Assembly (NCBI GenBank): GCA_030043155.1
Contig: JASHYE010000146.1
Span: 1-6,309, forward strand
Direction: 5' to 3'
Length of the DNA: 6,309 nt
DNA from: Candidatus Acidiferrales bacterium
GTDB lineage: Bacteria > Acidobacteriota > Terriglobia > Acidoferrales > UBA7541
Under the pieces are notes generated by a model. It was not told the DNA's origin, did no database searches, and saw only the letters and a list, made by a program, of their open reading frames with translations. The translations under genes were made by a program, and so were the position numbers. Of this stretch, positions 1 through 5,362 are shown one piece after another; position 1 is the stretch's first letter, and each line of letters starts with the position of its first letter.

Positions 1-1
1 C

Positions 2-238
2 GACACTTTTCTGGACGTGGGCAGACTAGGAATGGGAGTGGCTTGGCTGAATGGCCACAATCTTGGACGATTTTGGAATATCGGGCCACAGCAGACGTTG
101 TATGTTCCAGGCGTCTGGCTGAAGAAAGGCCCCAACGAGCTGATTGTATTTGATCTCCAAGACGATTCAGGCGCGACGCTCGCTGGCCGGCAGCATCTCA
201 CCCTAAACCAACTGGGGACCCGCAACGATCATAAATAA
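2..238 (+). CDS. Glycoside hydrolase family 35 beta-galactosidase, C-terminal fragment (5' end outside window)
   Basis: This is the last 78 codons of a gene entering from the left edge, ending in TAA at 236-238. The visible part carries the characteristic C-terminal jelly-roll segment of GH35 beta-galactosidases: a DTFLD start, then [20 protein letters not shown] and a [12 protein letters not shown] stretch ending in IVFDL. In the family this beta-sandwich packs against the catalytic TIM barrel, which removes terminal beta-galactosyl residues from oligo- or polysaccharides. The catalytic glutamates lie upstream and cannot be seen, so activity cannot be judged. The OprB-like porin gene that follows on the same strand fits a role in carbohydrate use. 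A GTG at 17 is an internal valine codon, not a start. Family assignment is firm; the exact substrate is unknown. Confidence 0.9.
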   Translation, partial: DTFLDVGRLGMGVAWLNGHNLGRFWNIGPQQTLYVPGVWLKKGPNELIVFDLQDDSGATLAGRQHLTLNQLGTRNDHK

Positions 239-249
239 CCGTACCTCTG

Positions 250-266
250 GACAAGCGAAACTTGTC
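250..266 (+). terminator. Short perfect hairpin just after the GH35 stop
   Basis: GACAAG (250-255) and CTTGTC (261-266) form a perfect 6-bp inverted repeat around a CGAAA loop. It starts 12 nt after the GH35 stop codon. No T-tract follows, so it is not a textbook intrinsic terminator. It could instead protect the mRNA 3' end or be an operator for the porin gene downstream. Confidence 0.3.
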
Positions 267-267
267 G

Positions 268-297
268 TTCATAAGGACTTTATTACGATTCTGTAAT
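268..297 (+). promoter_or_regulatory. Candidate sigma-70-like promoter for the porin gene
   Basis: A TGTAAT hexamer (292-297, five of six matches to TATAAT) lies 18 bp after TTCATA (268-273, four of six matches to TTGACA). It sits in the AT-rich gap between the GH35 stop and the porin start. The implied leader is over 100 nt. This is pattern matching only. Confidence 0.22.
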
Positions 298-416
298 TTC
301 CCCCGCGAAAGCCATTTTTCTGTGGCATTTTTCCGCAACCCTCGTTTATTCTACTCTCTGTTGTACGGATATGAACCACCATTAACAACTGGTATGAATT
401 GCGGTTAATTAGAAAT

Positions 417-1883
417 ATGAAGCTAAATGAACTAGCTGCGTATCAAATGTGGGCTGTGCGATCCCAGACTGTCACTTTGAAGCTGCTTTTCCTCCTGATG
501 GCCGCAAGTGTGTTCCTGCACCGATCGTACGCACAAAGCCAGCCTGCCAATGCAGCGCAATCCGCACCGTCCGATAGTTCAACTAATGCTGAAAATACAA
601 GCCTGACAATCTTCCCGCATTCGGAATCCAGCCGGTGGTGGATTTCCGGCCAGAGCAACATAATTCTGCAATGGCATCCGTCATTTCCTGCGGATTACAG
701 CGGGCGAAACAGCCTGTCAGCCGCAGCGCAGAGCGCCACATCGCATGTGCTTACGCTGTACACCGGTTACGAACTCACAGACGACAGCGAAGTTTTTTTT
801 GATCTTGAAGATTCGACCGGCTCAGGAATTGGAAACGCGCTGGGACTGGCCGGGTACACCAATCTGGACGTCGTGCGCACGGCGGCTGGCGTGCCGCTCT
901 CGCACGCTCCTTACATAGCTCGCCTTCTTTTTCGGCAAATCATCCCGCTCTCTTCCGAACGCACCACTGCGGATCGTTCGTGGCTCAATCTGGCAACATC
1001 GCTTCCCAAGCGCCGGATTGAATTCTGGATAGGCAAGCTAACGGTGCCGGATTTCTTTGATACGAATGGCCCAGGCAGCGATTCACATCTGCAATTTCTA
1101 AATTGGACGGTGGACAATAACGGTGCCTACGACTACGGCGCAAATACCCGCGGCTACACGGACGGCGCAATGCTCGAATACGATGACGGCCGCTGGAGCG
1201 CGCGATTCCTCGAAGCTCTGATGCCGAAAGTGGCGAACGGCATTAATCTCGACGCCGATATTGCCCGCGCGCGCGAGGAGAATTTCGAGGTTGACTACAA
1301 CGGCGGATTTCTACGTCACCGCGACGGGGCAATCCGGATACTGACTTACCTCAATCACGCAGACATGGGAAATTACCAGGAAGCAATCGACGAATTTCTG
1401 GCCGGCGAAACCGCTACGCCTAATATCATCGCAACGCGCCGACAAGGCCGGCACAAGTATGGTGTGGGAACCAATTTCGAACAGAATTTGACCGACCGCC
1501 TTCGCGCGTTTGGGCGGTGGGGATGGAACGACGGGCATAATGAGTCGTTTGTATACACGGAGGTCGACCAAACGCTTGAATTTGGCGGAGACTATCGCGG
1601 CGATGGCTGGCATCGAAAGAACGATCGCGCGGGCGTGGCTTTCTCCATGAATGCAATTTCACCGGTGCACCGGGAATACCTTGCGCTGGGAGGACTTGGC
1701 TTTTTGCTCGGGGATGGCGCGCTAAACTACGGGCGGGAAAAGATCGTCGAATCGTATTATACCGCGCACCTATGGCGCGGCGTTTTCACGTCGTTCGACC
1801 TTCAGCACATCAACAATCCCGGGTACAACCGGGATCGCGGCCCCGTTCTGGTTCCCGCTGTGCGGCTCCATGTGGACTTCTAG
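417..1883 (+). CDS. OprB-family carbohydrate-selective porin
   Basis: Predicted 488-aa outer-membrane beta-barrel for diffusion of sugars across the outer membrane. A hydrophobic signal sequence (about residues 22-35, LKLLFLLMAASVFL) ends near a YAQ cleavage site at about residue 39. OprB-type segments follow: WWISGQSNIILQWHPSF (about 74-90) with YSGRNSLSAA after it, LYTGYELTDDSEVFFDLE (114-131), GKLTVPDFFD (206-215), YGVGTNFEQ (348-356), and a C-terminal INNPGYNRDRGPV followed by RLHVDF. The terminal phenylalanine is typical of BAM-assembled barrels. The start is uncertain. ATG 417 was chosen; TTG 399 is in frame upstream, and ATG 447 would give a more ordinary 29-residue signal peptide. None has a clear Shine-Dalgarno sequence. 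Its position after a beta-galactosidase gene suggests a sugar-uptake role, which is inference. Confidence 0.85.
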   Translation: MKLNELAAYQMWAVRSQTVTLKLLFLLMAASVFLHRSYAQSQPANAAQSAPSDSSTNAENTSLTIFPHSESSRWWISGQSNIILQWHPSFPADYSGRNSLSAAAQSATSHVLTLYTGYELTDDSEVFFDLEDSTGSGIGNALGLAGYTNLDVVRTAAGVPLSHAPYIARLLFRQIIPLSSERTTADRSWLNLATSLPKRRIEFWIGKLTVPDFFDTNGPGSDSHLQFLNWTVDNNGAYDYGANTRGYTDGAMLEYDDGRWSARFLEALMPKVANGINLDADIARAREENFEVDYNGGFLRHRDGAIRILTYLNHADMGNYQEAIDEFLAGETATPNIIATRRQGRHKYGVGTNFEQNLTDRLRAFGRWGWNDGHNESFVYTEVDQTLEFGGDYRGDGWHRKNDRAGVAFSMNAISPVHREYLALGGLGFLLGDGALNYGREKIVESYYTAHLWRGVFTSFDLQHINNPGYNRDRGPVLVPAVRLHVDF

Positions 1884-1933
1884 GGAAGGTGCGGCGCCTA
1901 GCGTAAAGTTCACACGGTCTGGCTAATCCCAGG
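1884..1933. other. Convergent intergenic gap, no clear terminator
   Basis: These 50 bp separate the porin stop from the VWFA-protein stop on the opposite strand. They contain a GGCGCC palindrome (1892-1897), but I see no convincing hairpin with a T-tract in either direction. Confidence 0.4.
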
Positions 1934-3067
1934 CTAGTGCGCGGGAGGACCGAGGTAGTAGCCGGGTCGAGTGCGTACGCGCAAACTAGGCTCCGTGACG
2001 CGTACTTCGATGTTGTGGTAGCCGTAGCCTTCGCTTGCTGGAGGGTGATAGGCGAGCAGGTAAACACCGTGAATGTCGTTGCCGATGGCGTTCATGTCAT
2101 TTTGAATGGCGGCTACTTTCATAGCCCCTTTGTGGAGTCCACCGGTGCCCGCACTCGCAATCTCAAGTGAATTCCGTCCTACGACATTGGCGGCGTGCTG
2201 CACGAGCCACGCAATGAGTGGGAAAAGCGCCACACCCTGATTTCCCATTTCCTCGTCAACGACCTGCTGTGTTTGCGCCGTTCCCGGCGGGGGATTCACT
2301 GGATAGGTGCCCGGCGGACCGACTTCAATATTCTTTTTTTGCTCGGGCGGTTGGTGGAATTCCGCGGCCGTGGTGCTCAGACCGATGGAGTAAATCGTTG
2401 TGTTGCCGAGCTGCACGCGACGCAGAACCTGGCCAAGCTTGGTTTCGCTGCCTTTATCAAGCTTCTCTCCCACAACGACAATGATCCGGCGGCGTTCCGG
2501 CGGTTGCTCCTCGAGGAGACTCTCGGCGCGGTCGAGAGCGTCGTAAAGACGAGCACCGTCGAGTCCAGGTTTGATGTGATTGATGGTGTCAAGCACAAGG
2601 TCGGAATCGGTCGTCATTGGGCGCAGCAAGTCGACTTCATCGTTGTAGCCAATCACGGCCGCCTCGCCATTTCCAGCCATGACCATTTGCGTGAAGATAA
2701 TTCCCGTTTTGCTCACGTCCGGCAGTAGAGGAGCGACCCGCGAGCTGGTTTCAAGCACAAGAACGATTGATAAAGGATCGCCGCCTTGATCAAAGCGGAT
2801 AATCTGTTGCGGCTTGCTGTCGTCAAAAATCTGGAAATCGTTTTGAGTTAGATCCAGCACCGCTTGTCCCGATTTTGTTGCGACGGCGACAGGCAACGTG
2901 ACGACATTCACATGGACATTGAGAACGGGAGGTTTTTGAGTTTGCTGCTGTTGCACCCCTGGGTTTATGCGTAGGGGACCCGGCTGACTCTGAGCAAAAA
3001 CAGGCGTGGCCAATCCGGCCGCCGCAAGCAGTGCCAGTGGACCGACGACATTGCGCCAATGGGCCAT
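1934..3067 (-). CDS. VWFA-related secreted protein (acidobacterial TIGR03436-like)
   Basis: A 377-aa exported protein. The start at 3067 was chosen because MAHWRNVVGPLALLAAAGLA followed by TPVFAQ is a clean signal peptide, with cleavage at about residue 25. An in-frame ATG at 3127 would put 20 odd residues before it; neither start has a good Shine-Dalgarno sequence. After a Pro/Gln-rich linker comes VNVVTLPVAVATKSGQAVLDLTQNDFQIFDDSKPQQI (about 54-88), the conserved entry segment of the family, then a VWA-like Rossmann domain (about 98-230) and the C-terminal YLLAYHP (336-342) and RVRTRPGYY (363-371) signatures. VWA domains usually bind ligands through a metal site (MIDAS); here the motif reads ETSSR (106-110) rather than DxSxS, so metal binding is doubtful. 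A Pro-rich insert occupies about 235-277. The family is abundant in Acidobacteriota and its function is not established. Confidence 0.88.
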   Translation of the reverse strand: MAHWRNVVGPLALLAAAGLATPVFAQSQPGPLRINPGVQQQQTQKPPVLNVHVNVVTLPVAVATKSGQAVLDLTQNDFQIFDDSKPQQIIRFDQGGDPLSIVLVLETSSRVAPLLPDVSKTGIIFTQMVMAGNGEAAVIGYNDEVDLLRPMTTDSDLVLDTINHIKPGLDGARLYDALDRAESLLEEQPPERRRIIVVVGEKLDKGSETKLGQVLRRVQLGNTTIYSIGLSTTAAEFHQPPEQKKNIEVGPPGTYPVNPPPGTAQTQQVVDEEMGNQGVALFPLIAWLVQHAANVVGRNSLEIASAGTGGLHKGAMKVAAIQNDMNAIGNDIHGVYLLAYHPPASEGYGYHNIEVRVTEPSLRVRTRPGYYLGPPAH

Positions 3068-3123
3068 ATCTGTACTGTATCTGATTCCGCTGAGAAGGTC
3101 GACGTTGCACCCAGGCGAGAGCG

Positions 3124-3142
3124 TCATGCGTGATTTGCATGA
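3124..3142. promoter_or_regulatory. Candidate operator palindrome in divergent promoter region
   Basis: TCATGC (3124-3129) and GCATGA (3137-3142) are perfect 6-bp inverted arms with a 7-bp spacer, giving a 19-bp site. The size suits a dimeric DNA-binding regulator. It lies between the divergent VWFA-protein and LOG genes. No regulator gene is visible nearby, so the binding protein is unknown. Confidence 0.25.
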
Positions 3143-3184
3143 AACTCAAGATGAAATACGGCATCAACCTCTGCGGAACCGAAT

Positions 3185-3190
3185 TAAAAT
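3185..3190 (+). promoter_or_regulatory. Candidate -10 element for the LOG gene
   Basis: TAAAAT matches the TATAAT consensus at five of six positions and stands in a locally AT-rich stretch. It would give a leader of roughly 28 nt before the ATG at 3225. No convincing -35 hexamer is found at 16-18 bp, so this is tentative. Confidence 0.25.
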
Positions 3191-3224
3191 GATTACGTTG
3201 CAAATGGAAGCTCCAGGAGAATGA

Positions 3225-4076
3225 ATGACACTGCGTAGCCACAGACCGTCGCCCAAGTTGATGTATCGTGATCCGGAATTTATTGAAAGCCCGGCCGCGC
3301 GGCCGATGCGGATCATGGCAGAGTATTTCGATCCGTTGACGCGACTGCGTCGGGAGCACATCGGAGACACGATTGTGATGTTCGGTTCGGCACGCATCCT
3401 GCCGAAGAATCGGGCGATCGCCAAACTCCATCGACTCCAAAGCAGGAAAGGCGCTCAGAATAATCCTGAACTTCGCTCGGAGATTCGGGCGGCGAGGGCC
3501 AGCATCGAAATGTCACGTTATTACGAGGAGGCGCGGGAACTAGCGAGGAGAATCACGGCATGGTCGCTGACGCTCGGAGAATATCCGCGAAGATTTGTCA
3601 TCTGCTCCGGAGGCGGTCCCGGAATCATGGAAGCCGCCAACCGGGGAGCAACGGAAGCCGGAGGCTCAAGCATCGGGCTGAGCATTCAGCTCCCGCATGA
3701 ACAGGAGTCGAACCGCTACATCTCTCCTCAGCTGAATCTTTTTTTTCATTATTTCTTTATGCGCAAGCTTTGGTTTGCGCAACTGGCGAAGGCGCTGATC
3801 GTTTTTCCAGGTGGGTTTGGCACGATGGACGAGTTATGGGAAATGCTCACCCTCCTGCAAACGGGCAAATTACCGCCCTACCATTTGATTCTTATTTATG
3901 GACGCAAGTATTGGGACAAGGTGCTCAACTGGCGAGCCATGGTGAACGCAGGTACGATCAGCGAACGAGAATTCAAACTGCTGCAATTTGCCGACACGGT
4001 AGATGAAGCCTTCGTGCGCATTCGAACAGGATTGGAGAAGTATCATTTGGTCCTCGATACAGACTGGGAGGGATGA
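3225..4076 (+). CDS. LOG-family (lysine decarboxylase-like Rossmann fold) protein, long form
   Basis: A 283-aa cytoplasmic Rossmann-fold protein. Signatures of the LOG/TIGR00730 family are present in order: FGSAR (53-57, first phosphate-binding strand), SGGGPGIMEAANRGA (128-142), FFMRKLWFAQLAKALIVF (177-194) and the hallmark PGGFGTMDE (195-203). Characterised LOG enzymes are cytokinin riboside 5'-monophosphate phosphoribohydrolases that release free base from nucleotide monophosphates. The RK pair at 180-181 and E203 match the active-site pattern. Typical LOG proteins are about 180-200 aa; this one has about 45 extra N-terminal residues and a charged helical insert (about 58-97) right after FGSAR. 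The true substrate is therefore uncertain. AGGAGA (3215-3220) lies 4 nt before the ATG at 3225; an ATG at 3221 is out of frame and abuts the Shine-Dalgarno sequence. The stop codon overlaps a small downstream ORF as ATGA. Confidence 0.9.
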   Translation: MTLRSHRPSPKLMYRDPEFIESPAARPMRIMAEYFDPLTRLRREHIGDTIVMFGSARILPKNRAIAKLHRLQSRKGAQNNPELRSEIRAARASIEMSRYYEEARELARRITAWSLTLGEYPRRFVICSGGGPGIMEAANRGATEAGGSSIGLSIQLPHEQESNRYISPQLNLFFHYFFMRKLWFAQLAKALIVFPGGFGTMDELWEMLTLLQTGKLPPYHLILIYGRKYWDKVLNWRAMVNAGTISEREFKLLQFADTVDEAFVRIRTGLEKYHLVLDTDWEG

Positions 4077-4168
4077 GCGCTCTGGAACATGAGCCTTCTT
4101 CCTTGAAAGACAGCGCTGGCATCGCATCTTCGGAGCCACTGAAATCATCTGAATGGGAGCAGCCTTAG
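4073..4168 (+). CDS. Possible 31-aa small ORF overlapping the LOG stop codon
   Basis: An ATG at 4073 overlaps the LOG stop as ATGA, the classic arrangement for translational coupling, and the frame runs 31 codons to TAG at 4166-4168. GGGAGG (4066-4071) lies just upstream but is only 1 nt from the ATG, which is too close for normal initiation, so re-initiation would be needed. The peptide (MSALEHEPSSLKDSAGIASS and then EPLKSSEWEQP) is polar, acidic, Ser-rich and has no membrane segment or known motif. It ends 16 nt before the DUF1572 gene. It could equally be untranslated spacer. Confidence 0.3.
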   Translation: MSALEHEPSSLKDSAGIASSEPLKSSEWEQP

Positions 4169-4173
4169 AACCC

Positions 4174-4180
4174 AAAGGAG
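4174..4180 (+). promoter_or_regulatory. Ribosome binding site of the DUF1572 gene
   Basis: AAAGGAG lies 4 nt before the ATG at 4185. It is a strong Shine-Dalgarno sequence and supports that start. Confidence 0.7.
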
Positions 4181-4184
4181 CGGT

Positions 4185-4733
4185 ATGCAAGAGAGAGACT
4201 TCCTGCAAGCAACCATTGATCAATTTCGGCTTCAAAAAAGCCTGGCAGATCGAGCTATAGCGCAAATCAATGATGAACAGTTCTTTTCCCAGCTCGACCC
4301 TGAATCGAACAGCATTGCCATGATTGTGAAGCACGTCGCCGGGAATCTGCGCTCTCGCTGGACGGACTTTTTGGAGACTGACGGAGAAAAGCCCACGCGG
4401 CGGCGCGATGCCGAATTCCTGCAGGAAGAGAGCGACAGCCGAAGCAATCTCCTTGAGAGGTGGGAATCCAGCTGGCAATGCGTGCTCGATTCGCTTGAAG
4501 AGCTGGCGCCGTCAGACCTGGCGCGCAGCGTGCGAATCGCATCGGAACCGCACAGCGTGCTCCAGGCCATTCAACGCTCCATTGCTCATACGGCGCAGCA
4601 TGCGGGGCAAATCGTGCTCCTCGCGAAGCACTTTGCCGGACAGCGCTGGCAGACCTTGAGTATTCCTCGTGGACAATCAGAGGAACACAATCGGAAACTC
4701 GCAGCGAAACACACTTCAGGCGAGACAGCCTAA
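4185..4733 (+). CDS. DUF1572 / DinB-like four-helix metalloprotein
   Basis: A 182-aa cytoplasmic protein of the DinB/YfiT-like superfamily, closest in pattern to DUF1572. The fold is a four-helix bundle that binds a divalent metal through three histidines. These are visible as H50 (IVKHVAGN) and H135 and H139 (IAHTAQHAGQIV). The C-terminal RWQTLSIPRGQSEEHNRK (154-171) is the usual DUF1572 ending. Some relatives are thiol-dependent S-transferases (bacillithiol or mycothiol type) and others were first seen as DNA-damage-inducible; no activity can be assigned here. The length is usual for the family. It is probably co-transcribed with the LOG gene, since the gap of about 108 nt shows no terminator. 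It ends in TAA at 4731-4733, inside one arm of an inverted repeat. Confidence 0.88.
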   Translation: MQERDFLQATIDQFRLQKSLADRAIAQINDEQFFSQLDPESNSIAMIVKHVAGNLRSRWTDFLETDGEKPTRRRDAEFLQEESDSRSNLLERWESSWQCVLDSLEELAPSDLARSVRIASEPHSVLQAIQRSIAHTAQHAGQIVLLAKHFAGQRWQTLSIPRGQSEEHNRKLAAKHTSGETA

Positions 4734-4772
4734 GCGCAGCCGAGACGTCAGCTGCGCCCCTCTTTCGCTTAG
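4730..4772. terminator. Nested inverted repeats at convergent stops, candidate bidirectional terminator
   Basis: The inner hairpin is GCGCAGC (4734-4740) with GCTGCGC (4751-4757), a perfect 7-bp GC-rich stem with a 10-nt loop. The outer repeat is CTAAGCG (4730-4736) with CGCTTAG (4766-4772), also perfect. The left arms share GCG (4734-4736), so the two stems compete at those positions. The outer arms contain the TAA stop codons of both converging genes. On the plus strand CCCCTCTTT follows the inner stem, a weak T-tract. It probably ends transcription in one or both directions. Confidence 0.5.
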
Positions 4773-5083
4773 TTGGTTGAGCCCAGCAACTCCGTGGCGT
4801 AGAAGGCTTTAAAACGTCGCTTCTCGTCCTGATCGTGCAACATCACCACCGGCACAATTCGAAGCGTGCGATGGCATCCGCGGCAAGCAGACATTTCCCC
4901 ATGCAGATCCTGAACGAAGCCGTCCGTGAAGTGGTATTCCCCACGCGGCCGCCGCGCTGGCTTACTTCCGACCGTCCCGCAGTGAGGACAAGTAAATTCG
5001 AGACGGTCATCCTGTGGGTCGCGATTCAGCGCTGCTCGGCCGGTATAGCGGATTCCTACAGTTTCTGTACTAAGCCGACTCAT
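4769..5083 (-). CDS. Putative zinc-ribbon protein, unrecognised family
   Basis: A 104-aa soluble protein with no signal peptide or membrane segment. Two CxxC knuckles, CPHCG (C32, C35) and CRGC (C67, C70), are 31 residues apart and should form one four-cysteine zinc-ribbon site. Between them is a basic stretch, KPARRPRGEYHFTDG (41-55). The tail after the second knuckle is charged (MLHDQDEKRRFKAFY). Zinc ribbons often bind nucleic acid or protein partners, but I do not recognise this family and assign no function. The open frame extends upstream to an ATG at 5284. The start at 5083 is preferred because GAGGAGGT (5090-5097) lies 6 nt before it, and the upstream part reads like non-coding DNA. 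A GAAC-N4-GTTC palindrome lies 33 nt upstream of the start. Confidence 0.75.
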   Translation of the reverse strand: MSRLSTETVGIRYTGRAALNRDPQDDRLEFTCPHCGTVGSKPARRPRGEYHFTDGFVQDLHGEMSACRGCHRTLRIVPVVMLHDQDEKRRFKAFYATELLGSTN

Positions 5084-5089
5084 GATGGC

Positions 5090-5097
5090 ACCTCCTC
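5090..5097 (-). promoter_or_regulatory. Strong ribosome binding site deciding the zinc-ribbon start
   Basis: On the minus strand this reads GAGGAGGT, nearly a full anti-16S match, with a 6-nt spacer to the ATG at 5083. It argues against the longer in-frame start at 5284. Confidence 0.75.
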
Positions 5098-5116
5098 TAT
5101 AATTTCCGGAGCCCAA

Positions 5117-5128
5117 GAACGTGCGTTC
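5117..5128. promoter_or_regulatory. LexA-box-like palindrome GAAC-N4-GTTC
   Basis: GAACGTGCGTTC is a 12-bp inverted repeat (5-bp arms, 2-bp centre) upstream of the zinc-ribbon gene. It fits the core of the Gram-positive LexA/DinR box (GAAC-RNRY-GTTC) at every core position; only the outermost bases differ (A for C on both sides). LexA boxes vary between phyla, so in an acidobacterium the regulator is uncertain. A chance occurrence is possible because only one copy was noticed in this window. Confidence 0.35.
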
Positions 5129-5176
5129 AACCGATTGGATGCACGATGAGGGTCGAGTGATGCCGCTGTTAAAGCT

Positions 5177-5206
5177 TTTAGATTCAGGCCAGTGGATCTC
5201 TGTCAG
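5177..5206 (-). promoter_or_regulatory. Candidate promoter for the zinc-ribbon gene
   Basis: On the minus strand CTGACA (5201-5206, five of six matches to TTGACA) is followed after 18 bp by TCTAAA (5177-5182, four of six matches to TATAAT). It would start a leader of about 85 nt that includes the GAAC-N4-GTTC palindrome. This is weak evidence from motif matching alone. Confidence 0.22.
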
Positions 5207-5362
5207 CTCATCGCCTTTCCGCGACGAGCCAGGGGAATGACCTGCTCGCATCCGCTCATTCATTGCGAGGGAGGCTGCACTCATGGTTATTGGGGAAAGC
5301 CTTTTGAGGATCCTTGCGGCGTCGCAACGGCCCTGTCGAGATAGGGTGACTGACCGTGCTTT

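Larger units (their letters stand above)
5084..5362. other. Non-coding region between zinc-ribbon and beta-barrel genes
   Basis: This is 279 bp between two minus-strand genes. It contains the ribosome binding site and LexA-like palindrome of the zinc-ribbon gene, a candidate minus-strand promoter (5177-5206), and a small hairpin, TTGCG/CGCAA (5314-5327), without a T-tract downstream of the beta-barrel gene. A 27-codon plus-strand ORF (5157-5240) shows no supporting feature apart from a loose GAGG. I see no convincing gene here. Confidence 0.5.

Noticed and set aside
2195..2728. A 177-codon plus-strand open frame antisense to the VWFA gene
   Set aside because: It lies wholly opposite a well-supported gene, has no recognisable domain, and is explained by the codon bias of the true frame.
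2823..3440. A 205-codon minus-strand open frame spanning the VWFA start, the intergenic region and the LOG start
   Set aside because: It overlaps both genes in another frame and encodes no recognisable sequence.
3870..4478. A 202-codon minus-strand open frame across the LOG end and DUF1572 start
   Set aside because: It crosses two well-supported plus-strand genes and shows no domain.
5157..5240. A 27-codon plus-strand ORF in the gap upstream of the zinc-ribbon gene
   Set aside because: It has only a loose GAGG upstream, no motif, and opposes the likely promoter and leader of the minus-strand gene.
5084..5284. N-terminal extension of the zinc-ribbon frame up to an ATG at 5284
   Set aside because: The near-perfect ribosome binding site at 5090-5097 supports the start at 5083, and the extension has no recognisable protein character.
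5314..5327. TTGCG-GCGT-CGCAA hairpin downstream of the beta-barrel gene as an intrinsic terminator
   Set aside because: The stem is only 5 bp and no T-tract follows on the minus strand.
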